Of a DNA stretch of 64,000 nt, positions 27,301-38,200 are shown in pieces. The DNA lies in the NCBI RefSeq assembly GCF_027947575.1, contig NZ_CP116256.1:2480001-2544000 (forward strand), read 5' to 3'. The stretch's first letter is position 1; the number at the start of each line of letters is the position of its first letter. The translations under genes were made by a program, and so were the position numbers. The stretch is from Streptomyces rubrogriseus. Its GTDB lineage: Bacteria; Actinomycetota; Actinomycetes; Streptomycetales; Streptomycetaceae. The notes beneath the pieces were generated by a model. The model was not told the origin of the DNA and did no database searches. It saw only the letters and a program-made list of their open reading frames with translations.

Positions 27301-27715
27301 GCAGCAGGTCCTTGGCCGGGCCGCCCACCCGCCACACCGTCCGCCAGCGGTCCGGGCCCCGAACGGTGAACTCACCCCGGTAGAGGTCGGCGGCGCAGGG
27401 GTGGTCGGCCACATGGTGCCCCGAGCTCAGGTCCAGGCCGTGGAAGGGGCGGCCGTCCGCGAAACGCACGTCCACCCGGCCCGGCCCGCTCCCCGGCTCG
27501 TAACGCAGCGTGCGCTCGGCGGGCCGGGTCACCCCCTGCCAGGTGAAGGCGCCCGACTCCCGGCCGATCAGCCCGCCGCCGTCGAGCGCGTCGAAGGACG
27601 TGCGCCCCTCGAATCGGCCCTCCAGGCCACCCGCCAGATCCCGCACCGACCGCTCGGTGCGCCAGCGTCCCGCGAGGTACGCCAGCACGTCGGGCACCGG
27701 CCACAACTCGCCCAT
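27263..27715 (-). CDS. DUF6314-like lipocalin-fold protein
   Basis: 150 residues from ATG 27715. The pattern LAYLAGRWRTERSVRDL, GRFEGRTSFDAL, TLRYEP and DHPCAADLYRGEFTV describes a small beta-barrel family seen in actinobacteria and proteobacteria. No enzyme motif is visible and it is probably cytosolic. Its 3' end overlaps the 3' end of the histidine-phosphatase-fold gene by about 38 nt. It diverges from the arabinofuranosidase. Confidence 0.65.
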   Translation of the reverse strand: MGELWPVPDVLAYLAGRWRTERSVRDLAGGLEGRFEGRTSFDALDGGGLIGRESGAFTWQGVTRPAERTLRYEPGSGPGRVDVRFADGRPFHGLDLSSGHHVADHPCAADLYRGEFTVRGPDRWRTVWRVGGPAKDLLLTTDYLRETPDA

Positions 27716-27761
27716 TTCCACTCGCTTTCCCGCTCCGGCCCACTCGTTGCCGCGCGACCCA

Positions 27762-27790
27762 TTGACGCGCCGCGGCCCCCTCCCTATCTT
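27762..27790 (+). promoter_or_regulatory. Consensus promoter of the arabinofuranosidase gene
   Basis: TTGACG (27762-27767) and TATCTT (27785-27790) with a 17-nt spacer, close to the main sigma factor consensus. A GTTCG/CGAAC pair (27794 and about 27823) brackets the expected start of the transcript and may mark an operator. Confidence 0.7.
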
Positions 27791-27857
27791 GCCGTTCGAA
27801 GTGCTGACCAATGTCCGATATCCCGAACGACTACCTGGTGAGAGCCGCGGAGTATCC

Positions 27858-30332
27858 ATGTCACGCACCCGCTGGAGACTCGGTCTCAGCGTCACCGCCC
27901 TCCTGACGGCAGCCGCCCTGCTGCCGTCCCCGGCACACGCGGAGGCCGTCGCCGACTACACGATCACCGTCGACCCGACCGACCGGGGCCCCGTGATCGA
28001 CGACACGATGTACGGCGTCTTCTACGAGGACATCAACCGCGCCGCCGACGGCGGCCTGTACGCCGAACTCGTGCAGAACCGGTCCTTCGAGTACTCCACC
28101 GCCGACAACGCCTCGTACACACCGCTCACCGCGTGGGCGTCCGACGGCACGGCCGAGGTGGTGAACGACGAGGGCCGCCTCAACGAGCGCAACCGCAACT
28201 ACCTCTCCCTGGCGGCCGGCTCCACCGTGACCAACGCGGGCTACAACACCGGCATCCGGGTCGAGAAGGGCGAGAGGTACGACTTCTCGGTCTGGTCCCG
28301 GGCCGAACACGGCACCACCCTCACCGTGACGCTCACGGACGCCGCGGGCACCCTCGCGAAGGCGCGCCAGGTGTCGGCGAAGGGGCAGTGGCGCAAGTAC
28401 ACGGCCACCTTCACCGCGACCCGCACCAGCAACCGCGGCCGCCTCGCCGTCACCACCACCGCCCCCGCCGCCCTCGACATGGTGTCCCTCTTCCCCCGCG
28501 ACACCTACCGGCACCAGCCGAACGGCCTGCGCAAGGACCTCGCGGAGAAGATCGAGGCCCTGCACCCCGGCTTCCTGCGCTTCCCCGGCGGCTGCCTGGT
28601 CAACACCGGCTCCATGGCGGACTACAGCGCGGACTCCGGCTGGCAGCGCAAGCGCTCCTACCAGTGGAAGGACACGATCGGCCCGGTCGAGGAGCGCGCC
28701 ACCAACGCCAACTTCTGGGGCTACAACCAGAGCTACGGCCTCGGCTACTACGAGTACTTCCGCTTCGCCGAGGACATCGGCGCCATGCCGCTGCCCGTCG
28801 TCCCCGCCCTGGTCACCGGCTGCGGCCAGAACAAGGCCGTCGACGACGACGCGCTGCTGAAGCGGCACATCCAGGACACCCTGGACCTCATCGAGTTCGC
28901 CAACGGCCCCCGCACCAGCGAGTGGGGCGGCAAGCGCGCGGAGATGGGCCACCCCAAGCCCTTCCACCTCACCCACCTCGAAGTCGGCAACGAGGAGAAC
29001 CTCCCGAAGGAGTTCTTCGCCCGCTTCGAGCAGTTCCGCGCCGCCATCGAGGCGAAGTACCCGGACGTCACCGTCGTCTCCAACTCCGGTCCCGACGACT
29101 CCGGCGCCACCTTCGACACGGCCTGGCAGCTGAACCGCGACGCGGGCGTCGACATGGTCGACGAGCACTACTACAACAGCCCGCAGTGGTTCCTCCAGAA
29201 CAACGACCGCTACGACTCCTACGACCGGAACGGCCCCAAGGTCTTCCTCGGCGAGTACGCCTCCCAGGGCAACACCTGGAAGAACGCCCTCGCCGAGGCC
29301 GCGTTCATGACCGGCCTCGAGCGCAACGCCGACGTGGTCAGGCTGGCCTCCTACGCCCCGCTGCTGTCCAACGAGGACTACGTGCAGTGGAGCCCGGACC
29401 TGATCTGGTTCAACAACCACGCGTCCTGGGGCTCGGCCAACTACGAGGTCCAGAAGCTGTTCATGAACAACACCGGCGACCGCGTCGTCCCCTCCACGGC
29501 CACCGGCACCCCCGACGTCAGCGGCCCCATCACCGGCGGCGTCGGCCTGTCGACCTGGGCGACCAGCGCGGCGTACGACGACGTGAAGGTGACCTCGGCC
29601 GACGGGGAGACCCTCCTGTCCGACGACTTCTCGGGCGACGCCTCGCGGTGGGCCCACTCGGGCGCCGGCAGCTGGACGGTCCAGGACGGCCAGTACGTCC
29701 AGACCGACGCGGCCGCCGAGAACACCATGGTCACGGCGGGCGACCCGGCCTGGCACGACTACGACCTGCACGTGAGGGCCACGAAGAAGTCCGGCAAGGA
29801 GGGCTTCCTGGTCGCCTTCGGCGTCAAGGACACCGGCAACTACTACTGGTGGAACCTGGGCGGCTGGAACAACACCCAGTCCGCCGTGGAGCAGGCCTCC
29901 GACGGCGGCAAGTCCACGCTGCTGTCCAAGGCCGGCTCGATCGAGACGGGCCGCGCCTACGACATCGACGTCGAGGTCAGGGGCCGCCAGGTCACCCTCT
30001 ACCTCGACGGCGAGGAGTGGGGCAGCTTCACCGACGACAAGCCGGCCGAGCCGTTCCGCCAGACCGTCACCCGCGACGACCGCACCGGCGAGCTGATCGT
30101 CAAGGTCGTCAACGCCCAGGACACCGCGGCCCGCACCGCGGTGGACCTCGGCGGCGCGAAGGTGGCGTCCAGGGCCGCGGTCACCACGCTGGCCGCCGAC
30201 CAGGACGCGGTCAACACCGAGACGGACGCCCCGGTGACCCCGGTGACCTCGACCTTCTCCGGAGCGGCGAGCGAGTTCACGTACACCTTCCCGGCGAACT
30301 CGGTGACGTTCCTGCGGATCAGGCAGCGCTGA
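27858..30332 (+). CDS. Secreted GH51 alpha-L-arabinofuranosidase with C-terminal carbohydrate-binding-like domain
   Basis: 824 residues. The signal peptide (1-28, ending PAHA) is followed by a CBM4/9-like jelly roll (about 75-195), then the GH51 barrel and its sandwich domain. The acid/base Glu is in THLEVGNEENLP and the nucleophile Glu in VFLGEYASQGN. A LamG/3-keto-disaccharide-hydrolase-like domain (about 590-740, SDDFSGDASRWAHSG, ending in TLYLDGEEWGSF) separates it from a final sandwich strand region. It releases arabinose from arabinoxylan and arabinan outside the cell. A strong promoter lies about 70 nt upstream. Confidence 0.93.
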   Translation: MSRTRWRLGLSVTALLTAAALLPSPAHAEAVADYTITVDPTDRGPVIDDTMYGVFYEDINRAADGGLYAELVQNRSFEYSTADNASYTPLTAWASDGTAEVVNDEGRLNERNRNYLSLAAGSTVTNAGYNTGIRVEKGERYDFSVWSRAEHGTTLTVTLTDAAGTLAKARQVSAKGQWRKYTATFTATRTSNRGRLAVTTTAPAALDMVSLFPRDTYRHQPNGLRKDLAEKIEALHPGFLRFPGGCLVNTGSMADYSADSGWQRKRSYQWKDTIGPVEERATNANFWGYNQSYGLGYYEYFRFAEDIGAMPLPVVPALVTGCGQNKAVDDDALLKRHIQDTLDLIEFANGPRTSEWGGKRAEMGHPKPFHLTHLEVGNEENLPKEFFARFEQFRAAIEAKYPDVTVVSNSGPDDSGATFDTAWQLNRDAGVDMVDEHYYNSPQWFLQNNDRYDSYDRNGPKVFLGEYASQGNTWKNALAEAAFMTGLERNADVVRLASYAPLLSNEDYVQWSPDLIWFNNHASWGSANYEVQKLFMNNTGDRVVPSTATGTPDVSGPITGGVGLSTWATSAAYDDVKVTSADGETLLSDDFSGDASRWAHSGAGSWTVQDGQYVQTDAAAENTMVTAGDPAWHDYDLHVRATKKSGKEGFLVAFGVKDTGNYYWWNLGGWNNTQSAVEQASDGGKSTLLSKAGSIETGRAYDIDVEVRGRQVTLYLDGEEWGSFTDDKPAEPFRQTVTRDDRTGELIVKVVNAQDTAARTAVDLGGAKVASRAAVTTLAADQDAVNTETDAPVTPVTSTFSGAASEFTYTFPANSVTFLRIRQR

Positions 30333-30394
30333 CCGTCGCCGGGCCCGGCGACCGGCGCACCGCGTCGCCGCCGGGCCCGGCTAGCGTTGGGCCC

Positions 30395-30919
30395 ATGATC
30401 GTATGGCTGAACGGCACCCACGGCGCCGGCAAGACGACGACCGGCGCGCTCGTGCAGCGACTGCTCCCGGACTCCCGGGTGTTCGACGCCGAGAAGGTCG
30501 GCGAGACGCTCATGGACATCACACCGGGCCTGCCCGACACGGACAACTTCCAGCACTGGCCGCCGTGGCGGCCGCTCGTCGTCGAGACCGCCCGACGGGT
30601 GCTCGACTACACCGGCGGCACCCTGGTGATGCCGATGACGGTCCTGGTCGAGGAGTACTGGCGGGAGATCGCGGGCGGCCTCGCCGCGCACGGGGTCCCC
30701 GTACGGCACTTCGTGCTCCACGCCGACCAGGAGACCCTGCGGGCACGCATCGCGGGGGACAGCGTACTGGGACCGGACTCGCCGTTCCGCCTGCGGTACC
30801 TGGAGCCGTACGCCGAGGCCGCCCGCACCTGGCTGCACGCCGAGGCCGAGGTCGTCGACACCACGCACCTCACGCCCGCCGGGGCGGCGCTGCGGATCGC
30901 GGAGGCCGTCAAGGCGTAG
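30395..30919 (+). CDS. TmrB-like P-loop ATP-binding protein
   Basis: 174 residues beginning MIVWLNGTHGAGKTTT, a Walker A P-loop directly at the N-terminus as in TmrB (tunicamycin resistance) and related nucleotide-binding proteins. A kinase-like LID region (VLHADQETLRARIAGD) and a C-terminal DTTHLTPAGAAL follow. It could be a small-molecule kinase or a resistance-type ATP-binding protein, and the substrate is not evident. Its 3' end overlaps the convergent membrane protein gene by 11 nt. Confidence 0.8.
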   Translation: MIVWLNGTHGAGKTTTGALVQRLLPDSRVFDAEKVGETLMDITPGLPDTDNFQHWPPWRPLVVETARRVLDYTGGTLVMPMTVLVEEYWREIAGGLAAHGVPVRHFVLHADQETLRARIAGDSVLGPDSPFRLRYLEPYAEAARTWLHAEAEVVDTTHLTPAGAALRIAEAVKA

Positions 30920-31379
30920 GGGTGCGGTAGCGCCGGATCAACGCGGTCGTCTCCTGGTTGTACTTCGAGCGGCGCCGGGCGATCCACACGACGAGGGCCG
31001 CGCCGACCGGAGCCACCGTGTACTGGACCACCGCGTGCCGAAGCAGGGTCCCGCGGTCGGCGACCGCCCAGTCGCGGCCACCGAAGAGCGGGATGTCCTC
31101 GACCAGCTCCTCCTCGGCGGTGAAGTCCAGACCGTCGATCCTGCCCCGGCCCCGGCTGCCGTCCGCCAGCGTCCACGCGCCCCGGCACGGCCCGTCCCAC
31201 TCGCAGTCGACGAACCCTTCGGTCACGGTCGGCTGCCCCTGCCGGTACCGGTCCGTGTTCCCCGCGGCGAACCACAGGGGAAGCGCGAGGGAGCACAGGC
31301 ACACGACGAGCGCCGCGCGCTGCCACGGCCTCAGCCCGCCGACCAGCTCGACGATCCACGCACGCACAGCCACCCCCAC
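30909..31379 (-). CDS. Small two-pass membrane protein of unknown function
   Basis: About 156 residues from GTG 31379 (GTG 31373 is also possible). Two transmembrane helices (AALVVCLCSLALPLWFAAG and VVQYTVAPVGAALVVWIA) flank an external loop with two Cys (FVDCEWDGPCRGAW) that may form a disulfide. A basic cytosolic tail ends the protein. No known domain is recognised. It diverges from argC. Confidence 0.55.
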   Translation of the reverse strand: MGVAVRAWIVELVGGLRPWQRAALVVCLCSLALPLWFAAGNTDRYRQGQPTVTEGFVDCEWDGPCRGAWTLADGSRGRGRIDGLDFTAEEELVEDIPLFGGRDWAVADRGTLLRHAVVQYTVAPVGAALVVWIARRRSKYNQETTALIRRYRTPTP

Positions 31380-31448
31380 GGTGCTCGGAGTCCGGAAGCG
31401 GCAGGCTAGCCGACGCCGCGGCAGCGCCCCGGGGCCGTCCCGTATCGC

Positions 31449-33677
<2,229 letters not shown>

Positions 33678-33681
<4 letters not shown>

Positions 33682-34598
33682 GCGACGGAACGAGCAACGC
33701 ACCCACGCGGAAGCACACCGCGCTGCCCAAGGCCCAGATCCTCATCGAGGCGCTGCCCTGGCTGACCCGGCACCACGGCAAGACCGTCGTCATCAAGTTC
33801 GGCGGCAACGCCATGATCGACGAGGACCTCAAGGCCGCCTTCGCCCAGGACGTCGTCTTCCTGCGGCACGCCGGCCTCAAGCCCGTCGTCGTGCACGGCG
33901 GCGGCCCGCAGATCAGCGCCGCCCTCGACAGGCACGGCATCGTCAGCGAGTTCAAGGCCGGACTGCGCGTCACCACCGAGGACGCCATGGACGTCGTACG
34001 GATGGTGCTCGCCGGGCAGGTGCAGCGCGAACTGGTCGGGCTGCTCAACCAGCACGGGCCGCTCGCCGTCGGCCTCACCGGCGAGGACGCGCACACCCTC
34101 ACCGCCACCAAGCACCAGCCCGAGATCGACGGTGAGCTCGTCGACATCGGGCGGGTCGGCGAGATCACCGAGATCGACACCGGCGCCATCGAGGCACTGC
34201 TCGCAGACGGCCGCATCCCGGTCGTCTCCTCGATCGCCCGTTCCCAGGACGACCACCACGTCTACAACGTCAATGCTGATACGGCGGCTGCGGCACTCGC
34301 TGCTGCGCTCGGCGCCGAGACTCTCATGGTCCTCACCGACGTGGAGGGCCTCTACGAGGACTGGCCGAACTCCGACGAGGTGATCAGCCGCCTCACCGCG
34401 TCCGAGCTGGAAAAGCTGCTGCCCGACCTCTCCAGCGGCATGGTGCCGAAGATGGAGGGCTGCCTGCACGCCGTACGCGGGGGCGTCACCACCGCCCGGG
34501 TCATCGACGGCCGGGTCCAGCACTCGATCCTGCTGGAGATCTTCACCGACGAGGGGATCGGCACGATGGTCGTGCCGGACGAACAGGGGGAGTCGTGA
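33678..34598 (+). CDS. argB: Acetylglutamate kinase
   Basis: 306 residues. The amino-acid-kinase fold is shown by [15 protein letters not shown], then [18 protein letters not shown] and [13 protein letters not shown] ([14 protein letters not shown]). It phosphorylates N-acetylglutamate, normally the arginine-inhibited step. The ATGA overlap with argJ (33678) couples translation. The N-terminal extension before the kinase core is typical of arginine-sensitive enzymes. Confidence 0.97.
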
Positions 34599-35803
34599 GC
34601 AACGAAGAGCTGACCGAGCGGTGGCAGGGCACCCTCATGAACAACTACGGCACGCCGCGCCTGCCCCTGGCGCGCGGCGAGGGCGCCCGGCTCTGGGACG
34701 CCGACGGCAAGGAGTACCTGGACTTCGTCGGCGGTATCGCGGTCAACGCGCTCGGCCACGCCCACCCGGCGGTGGTGGACGCCGTGAGCCGGCAGATCGC
34801 CTCCCTCGGCCACGTCTCCAACCTCTTCATCGCCGAGCCGCCCGTCGCCCTCGCCGAACGGCTGCTCCAGCACTTCGGCCGCGACGGCAAGGTCTACTTC
34901 TGCAACTCCGGCGCCGAGGCCAACGAGGGCGCCTTCAAGATCGGCCGGCTCACCGGCCGGCCGCACATGGTCGCCACCCGCGGCGGCTTCCACGGCCGCA
35001 CCATGGGCGCCCTGGCGCTGACCGGCCAGCCCGGCAAGCAGGAGCCGTTCCTGCCGCTGCCCGGCGACGTCACGCACGTGCCGTACGGCGACCCGCAGGC
35101 GCTGGCCGCGGCGGTCACCGAGGAGACGGCGCTGGTGATCATCGAGCCGATCCAGGGCGAGAACGGCGTCGTCGTCCCGCCCCCCGGCTATCTGAAGGCG
35201 GCCCGCGCCATCACCGCCGCCACCGGTGCGCTGCTCGTCCTGGACGAGGTGCAGACCGGCGTCGGCCGGACCGGGCACTGGTTCGAGTACCAGGCCCACG
35301 AGGGCGTCCTGCCGGACGTCGTCACCCTCGCCAAGGGCCTCGGCGGCGGACTGCCGCTCGGCGCGACGGTCGCCTTCGGCCGCGCCGCCGACCTGCTCCA
35401 GCCCGGCCACCACGGCACCACCTTCGGCGGCAACCCGGTCGCCTGCGCCGCCGGACTCGCCGTCCTGGACACCATCGCCGACGAGGGACTGCTCGACAAC
35501 GTCAAGCGGCAGAGCGAGACGCTGCGCGGCGGGGTCGAAGCGCTCGGCCACCCGCTCGTCGCCCACGTCCGGGGCGCCGGACTGCTCCTGGGTATCGTGC
35601 TCACCGAGCCGCTCGCCGCCCAGGTGCAGCAGGCGGCTCAGGACGCCGGAATCCTGGTGAACGCGCCCGCACCCGATGTCGTACGGCTGATGCCCGCGCT
35701 GAACCTCGGCGACGACGTGGTGGAGGCGTTCCTCGGGGCGCTGCCCGGCATCCTTGACCAGGCCGCCGAGACGGCCCACGGGGACGGACGATCCGGAGAA
35801 TGA
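34595..35803 (+). CDS. argD: Acetylornithine aminotransferase
   Basis: 402 residues, class III PLP aminotransferase. It contains [34 protein letters not shown] and the PLP Lys in [14 protein letters not shown]. It converts N-acetylglutamate semialdehyde to N-acetylornithine. GTG 34595 overlaps the argB stop (GTGA). No unusual features were seen. Confidence 0.97.
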   Translation: MSNEELTERWQGTLMNNYGTPRLPLARGEGARLWDADGKEYLDFVGGIAVNALGHAHPAVVDAVSRQIASLGHVSNLFIAEPPVALAERLLQHFGRDGKVYFCNSGAEANEGAFKIGRLTGRPHMVATRGGFHGRTMGALALTGQPGKQEPFLPLPGDVTHVPYGDPQALAAAVTEETALVIIEPIQGENGVVVPPPGYLKAARAITAATGALLVLDEVQTGVGRTGHWFEYQAHEGVLPDVVTLAKGLGGGLPLGATVAFGRAADLLQPGHHGTTFGGNPVACAAGLAVLDTIADEGLLDNVKRQSETLRGGVEALGHPLVAHVRGAGLLLGIVLTEPLAAQVQQAAQDAGILVNAPAPDVVRLMPALNLGDDVVEAFLGALPGILDQAAETAHGDGRSGE

Positions 35804-35810
35804 GACGACG

Positions 35811-36350
35811 ATGAGCCACGCGCAGGAGCACGAGCAGACGGCAGGGCCCGCCCTGCCGCAGACCCGCACCGCACGCCACCGCCGGATCGTGGACATCCTC
35901 AACCGGCAGGCGGTGCGCTCGCAGAGCCAGCTGGCGAAGCTGCTCGCCGACGACGGGCTCACCGTCACCCAGGCGACGCTCTCCCGGGACCTGGACGAGC
36001 TGAACGCGGTCAAGATCCGCAACACCGACGGCGACCTCATCTACGCGGTGCCCAGCGAGGGCGGCTTCCGCACCCCGCGGGCGCCGCTCGGGGAGTCGGC
36101 GAAGGAGGAGCGGATGCGGCGGCTCTCCGCGGAGCTGCTGATCTCCGCGGAGGCGTCGGCGAACCTCGTGGTCCTGCGGACCCCTCCGGGGGCGGCGCAG
36201 TTCCTCGCCTCGGCGATCGACCAGGCGGAGCTGCACGACATCCTGGGGACGATCGCGGGCGACGACACGCTGATGCTGATCAGCCGGGAGCCCACGGGCG
36301 GGCAGGCCCTGGCGGACCACTTGCTGCGGTTGGCTCAGAACGGGGCCTGA
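35811..36350 (+). CDS. argR: Arginine repressor ArgR
   Basis: 179 residues from ATG 35811. The N-terminal winged helix ([24 protein letters not shown], then [17 protein letters not shown]) binds ARG boxes. The C-terminal hexamerisation and arginine-binding domain ([20 protein letters not shown], then [15 protein letters not shown]) is complete. It closes the arg operon and should repress it and argH through the sites at 31449 and 41042. The frame is open upstream to 35754 inside argD, but the GAGACGACG region before 35811 favours this start. Confidence 0.96.
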   Translation: MSHAQEHEQTAGPALPQTRTARHRRIVDILNRQAVRSQSQLAKLLADDGLTVTQATLSRDLDELNAVKIRNTDGDLIYAVPSEGGFRTPRAPLGESAKEERMRRLSAELLISAEASANLVVLRTPPGAAQFLASAIDQAELHDILGTIAGDDTLMLISREPTGGQALADHLLRLAQNGA

Positions 36351-36372
36351 AAGGGGCGGTGCGGTGATCTGC

Positions 36373-36432
36373 CGGCTGCGGGTAGTCGGTGGCTGGTCGC
36401 GCAGTTCCCCGCGCCCCTGAGGGCGTTGCAGT
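36373..36432 (+). repeat. Interspersed intergenic repeat, copy 3
   Basis: It follows argR within 25 nt and shares CTGCGGGTAGTCGGTGGC and the core GGTCGCGCAGTTCCCCGCG with copies 1 and 2. It ends in a small stem, CGCCC (36412-36416) with GGGCG (36421-36425). It may terminate arg operon transcription. Confidence 0.75.
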
Positions 36433-36506
36433 GAGGCGGGCCATAACGTCACCCCCCGGCGCAACCTGCGGGCATTCGTGCCGCCTGGGGCGGCACGGGT
36501 GGGCGA

Positions 36507-36543
36507 TGGGGGTACCTCCCAGGCCGTTCAGGCACTGGGGGAG
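36507..36543 (+). repeat. Short interspersed palindromic element, intergenic copy
   Basis: A 37-nt element starting TGGGGGTACCTCCCAGGCC and ending ACTGGGGGAG, closely similar to the copy inside the mocR-like gene at 25891. It lies between the 3' ends of argR and apbE. Confidence 0.7.
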
Positions 36544-36579
36544 GCACCCGCCAACGCGGGCCAGTGCCACGCCGGTACC

Positions 36580-37383
36580 TCATCCCAAGCGGGCCCCCAG
36601 CCCTCCCGTGCAGCGCACCTCGTCCCCCGCCGTGATCAGCAGCCCCTCGACGCCGGGCAGCGACTCCAGCCACCGCAACCCCTCCCGCGACCCCATCGCG
36701 AACGCCGCCGTCGCCCAGCAGTCCGCCCACGTCAGCCGGGACGCCACCACCGTCACGGACAGCAGGTCGGTCACCGCCGAGCGTCCGGTGCGCGGGTCGA
36801 CGACATGCGCCCCCCGCTCGGCGGAGCCGGACGTCGCCACGGCCAGCTCCGCCACCCCCGCCGCCGAGACGACCGCCGCGAGCCCGCCCGGCCGCAGCGG
36901 GTCGGACACACCGACCCGCCAGGGCCGCGCCGCCCCGGGCGTCCCGAGCAGCTGCACGTCCCCGCCCCCGTTGACGCTGACCCCGCTCGCGCCGCATGTC
37001 GCCGCGATCCCGCGTGCGGCGCGCTCCACGGCCCAGCCCTTGACGATCCCGGTCGGGTCGAGCCGGCCCCGGTACCGGGTGCTGAACCAGCCGTCGCTCA
37101 CCCGCTCCGCCTCGGCCGCCAGCTCCAGCACCTCGGCGACCTCCGGCGCGCACGCGGCGACGGTCAGTTCCCCGCGCGCCAGCCGGGAGATCTGGCTGCC
37201 GTCCCGGTACGTACTGAACACCTCGTCGACCCGGTGCAGCCCGGCGACCGCCTCGTCCAGTGCCGCCCGTACGGCCGCGGGTTCCCCGCCGCGGACGTCG
37301 AAGGAGAAGACGGTCCCCATCGCCTCCTCCGCATGACGCACCGCGGCGGGAGCCTCGGCGGACCCGGTCACGGTGTCAGCCAC
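36580..37383 (-). CDS. apbE: FAD:protein FMN transferase (ApbE)
   Basis: 267 residues. ApbE cleaves FAD and attaches FMN to a Thr/Ser of partner proteins. Motifs are FSTYRDGSQISRLARG, LDPTGIVKGWAVERA (flavin site), SVNGGGDVQLLG, and a C-terminal metal-binding VTVVASRLTWADCWATAAF. GTG 37383 overlaps the stop of the FMN-binding protein gene by 8 nt. No signal peptide is evident although most ApbE proteins act outside, so either it is exported differently or the start is misjudged. Its substrate is almost certainly the neighbour. Confidence 0.92.
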   Translation of the reverse strand: MADTVTGSAEAPAAVRHAEEAMGTVFSFDVRGGEPAAVRAALDEAVAGLHRVDEVFSTYRDGSQISRLARGELTVAACAPEVAEVLELAAEAERVSDGWFSTRYRGRLDPTGIVKGWAVERAARGIAATCGASGVSVNGGGDVQLLGTPGAARPWRVGVSDPLRPGGLAAVVSAAGVAELAVATSGSAERGAHVVDPRTGRSAVTDLLSVTVVASRLTWADCWATAAFAMGSREGLRWLESLPGVEGLLITAGDEVRCTGGLGARLG

Positions 37384-38173
37384 CGGCCCGGTCCAGCGCC
37401 GACTGGAGGGACTGTTTGTACCCCGCGCTGGTGTAGGTGGCGCCGGACACGGCGTCGATGTCGGCGGTGCCCGCGGTGACGGCGGCCCGGTTGAGCCTGG
37501 GTACGGCGTCGGCCGTGACCTGGTCGCTGCGGCCGCCCCGGGGCGCCTGGAGGGCCTCGGCGCCGGTGATCCTCCCGCCGCTGACGGTGACCCGGACCTG
37601 CACGGGTCCGTACTGGGTCTGCGCGGCGTCCCCGGTGAGCACCTGCGTGCCCTGCCCGGCGCCGCCCGCGCCCCGTCCGCCCTCGCCCGAGCCCGAGCCG
37701 CTCGACTCCTGCCCGGCGGGGCCGGCGGCCGCGGCCGCCTTGTCGAGTGCCGACTGGAGGGACTTCCGGTACCCGGCGCTGGTGTAGGTGGCGCCGGACA
37801 CGGCGTCGATGTCGGCGGTGCCCGCGGTGACGGCGGCCCGGTTGAGCCTGGGTACGGCGTCGGCGGTGATCCGGTCGCTCTGCCCGCCCCTGGGCGCCTG
37901 CACGGCCTCGGCCCCGGTGACCCTGCCCTCGCTCACCGTGACCCGGACCTGCACGGGTCCGTACTGGGTCTGCGCGGCGTCACCCGTGAGCGTGCCGGCT
38001 CCGGCGCCCCGGCCGCCCTGGGGCGACTGCGCGGCCACGGGCGGTGCCGCGCCGCCCGCCGCCGGGCCGGCGCCCGGGTCGGACGCCGGTTTCAGCGACA
38101 GCAGCAGCACGATCCCGGACACGGTGGCGGCCCCGGCGAGCACGGCACGCCGAACGGGGTGGCTTTTCCTCAT
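37376..38173 (-). CDS. Exported protein with two tandem FMN-binding domains
   Basis: 265 residues. An N-terminal signal/anchor (residues 8-27) is followed by a Pro/Gly linker, then two FMN_bind domains, each ending DAVSGATYTSAGY with the flavinylation Thr at 129 and 246. The domains repeat at exactly 117 codons and are nearly identical in DNA. ApbE-type enzymes add FMN to the Thr of D-x-x-SGAT. It should carry electrons between the membrane reductase upstream and an external acceptor. Confidence 0.93.
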   Translation of the reverse strand: MRKSHPVRRAVLAGAATVSGIVLLLSLKPASDPGAGPAAGGAAPPVAAQSPQGGRGAGAGTLTGDAAQTQYGPVQVRVTVSEGRVTGAEAVQAPRGGQSDRITADAVPRLNRAAVTAGTADIDAVSGATYTSAGYRKSLQSALDKAAAAAGPAGQESSGSGSGEGGRGAGGAGQGTQVLTGDAAQTQYGPVQVRVTVSGGRITGAEALQAPRGGRSDQVTADAVPRLNRAAVTAGTADIDAVSGATYTSAGYKQSLQSALDRAGG

Positions 38174-38200
38174 CTGTCCTGGACTCCCGATGTCCGTCGC

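Noticed and set aside
27861..29771. 636-codon minus-strand open frame opposite the arabinofuranosidase
   Set aside because: Val/Gly-rich shadow with no motif; the plus strand has an intact GH51 gene.
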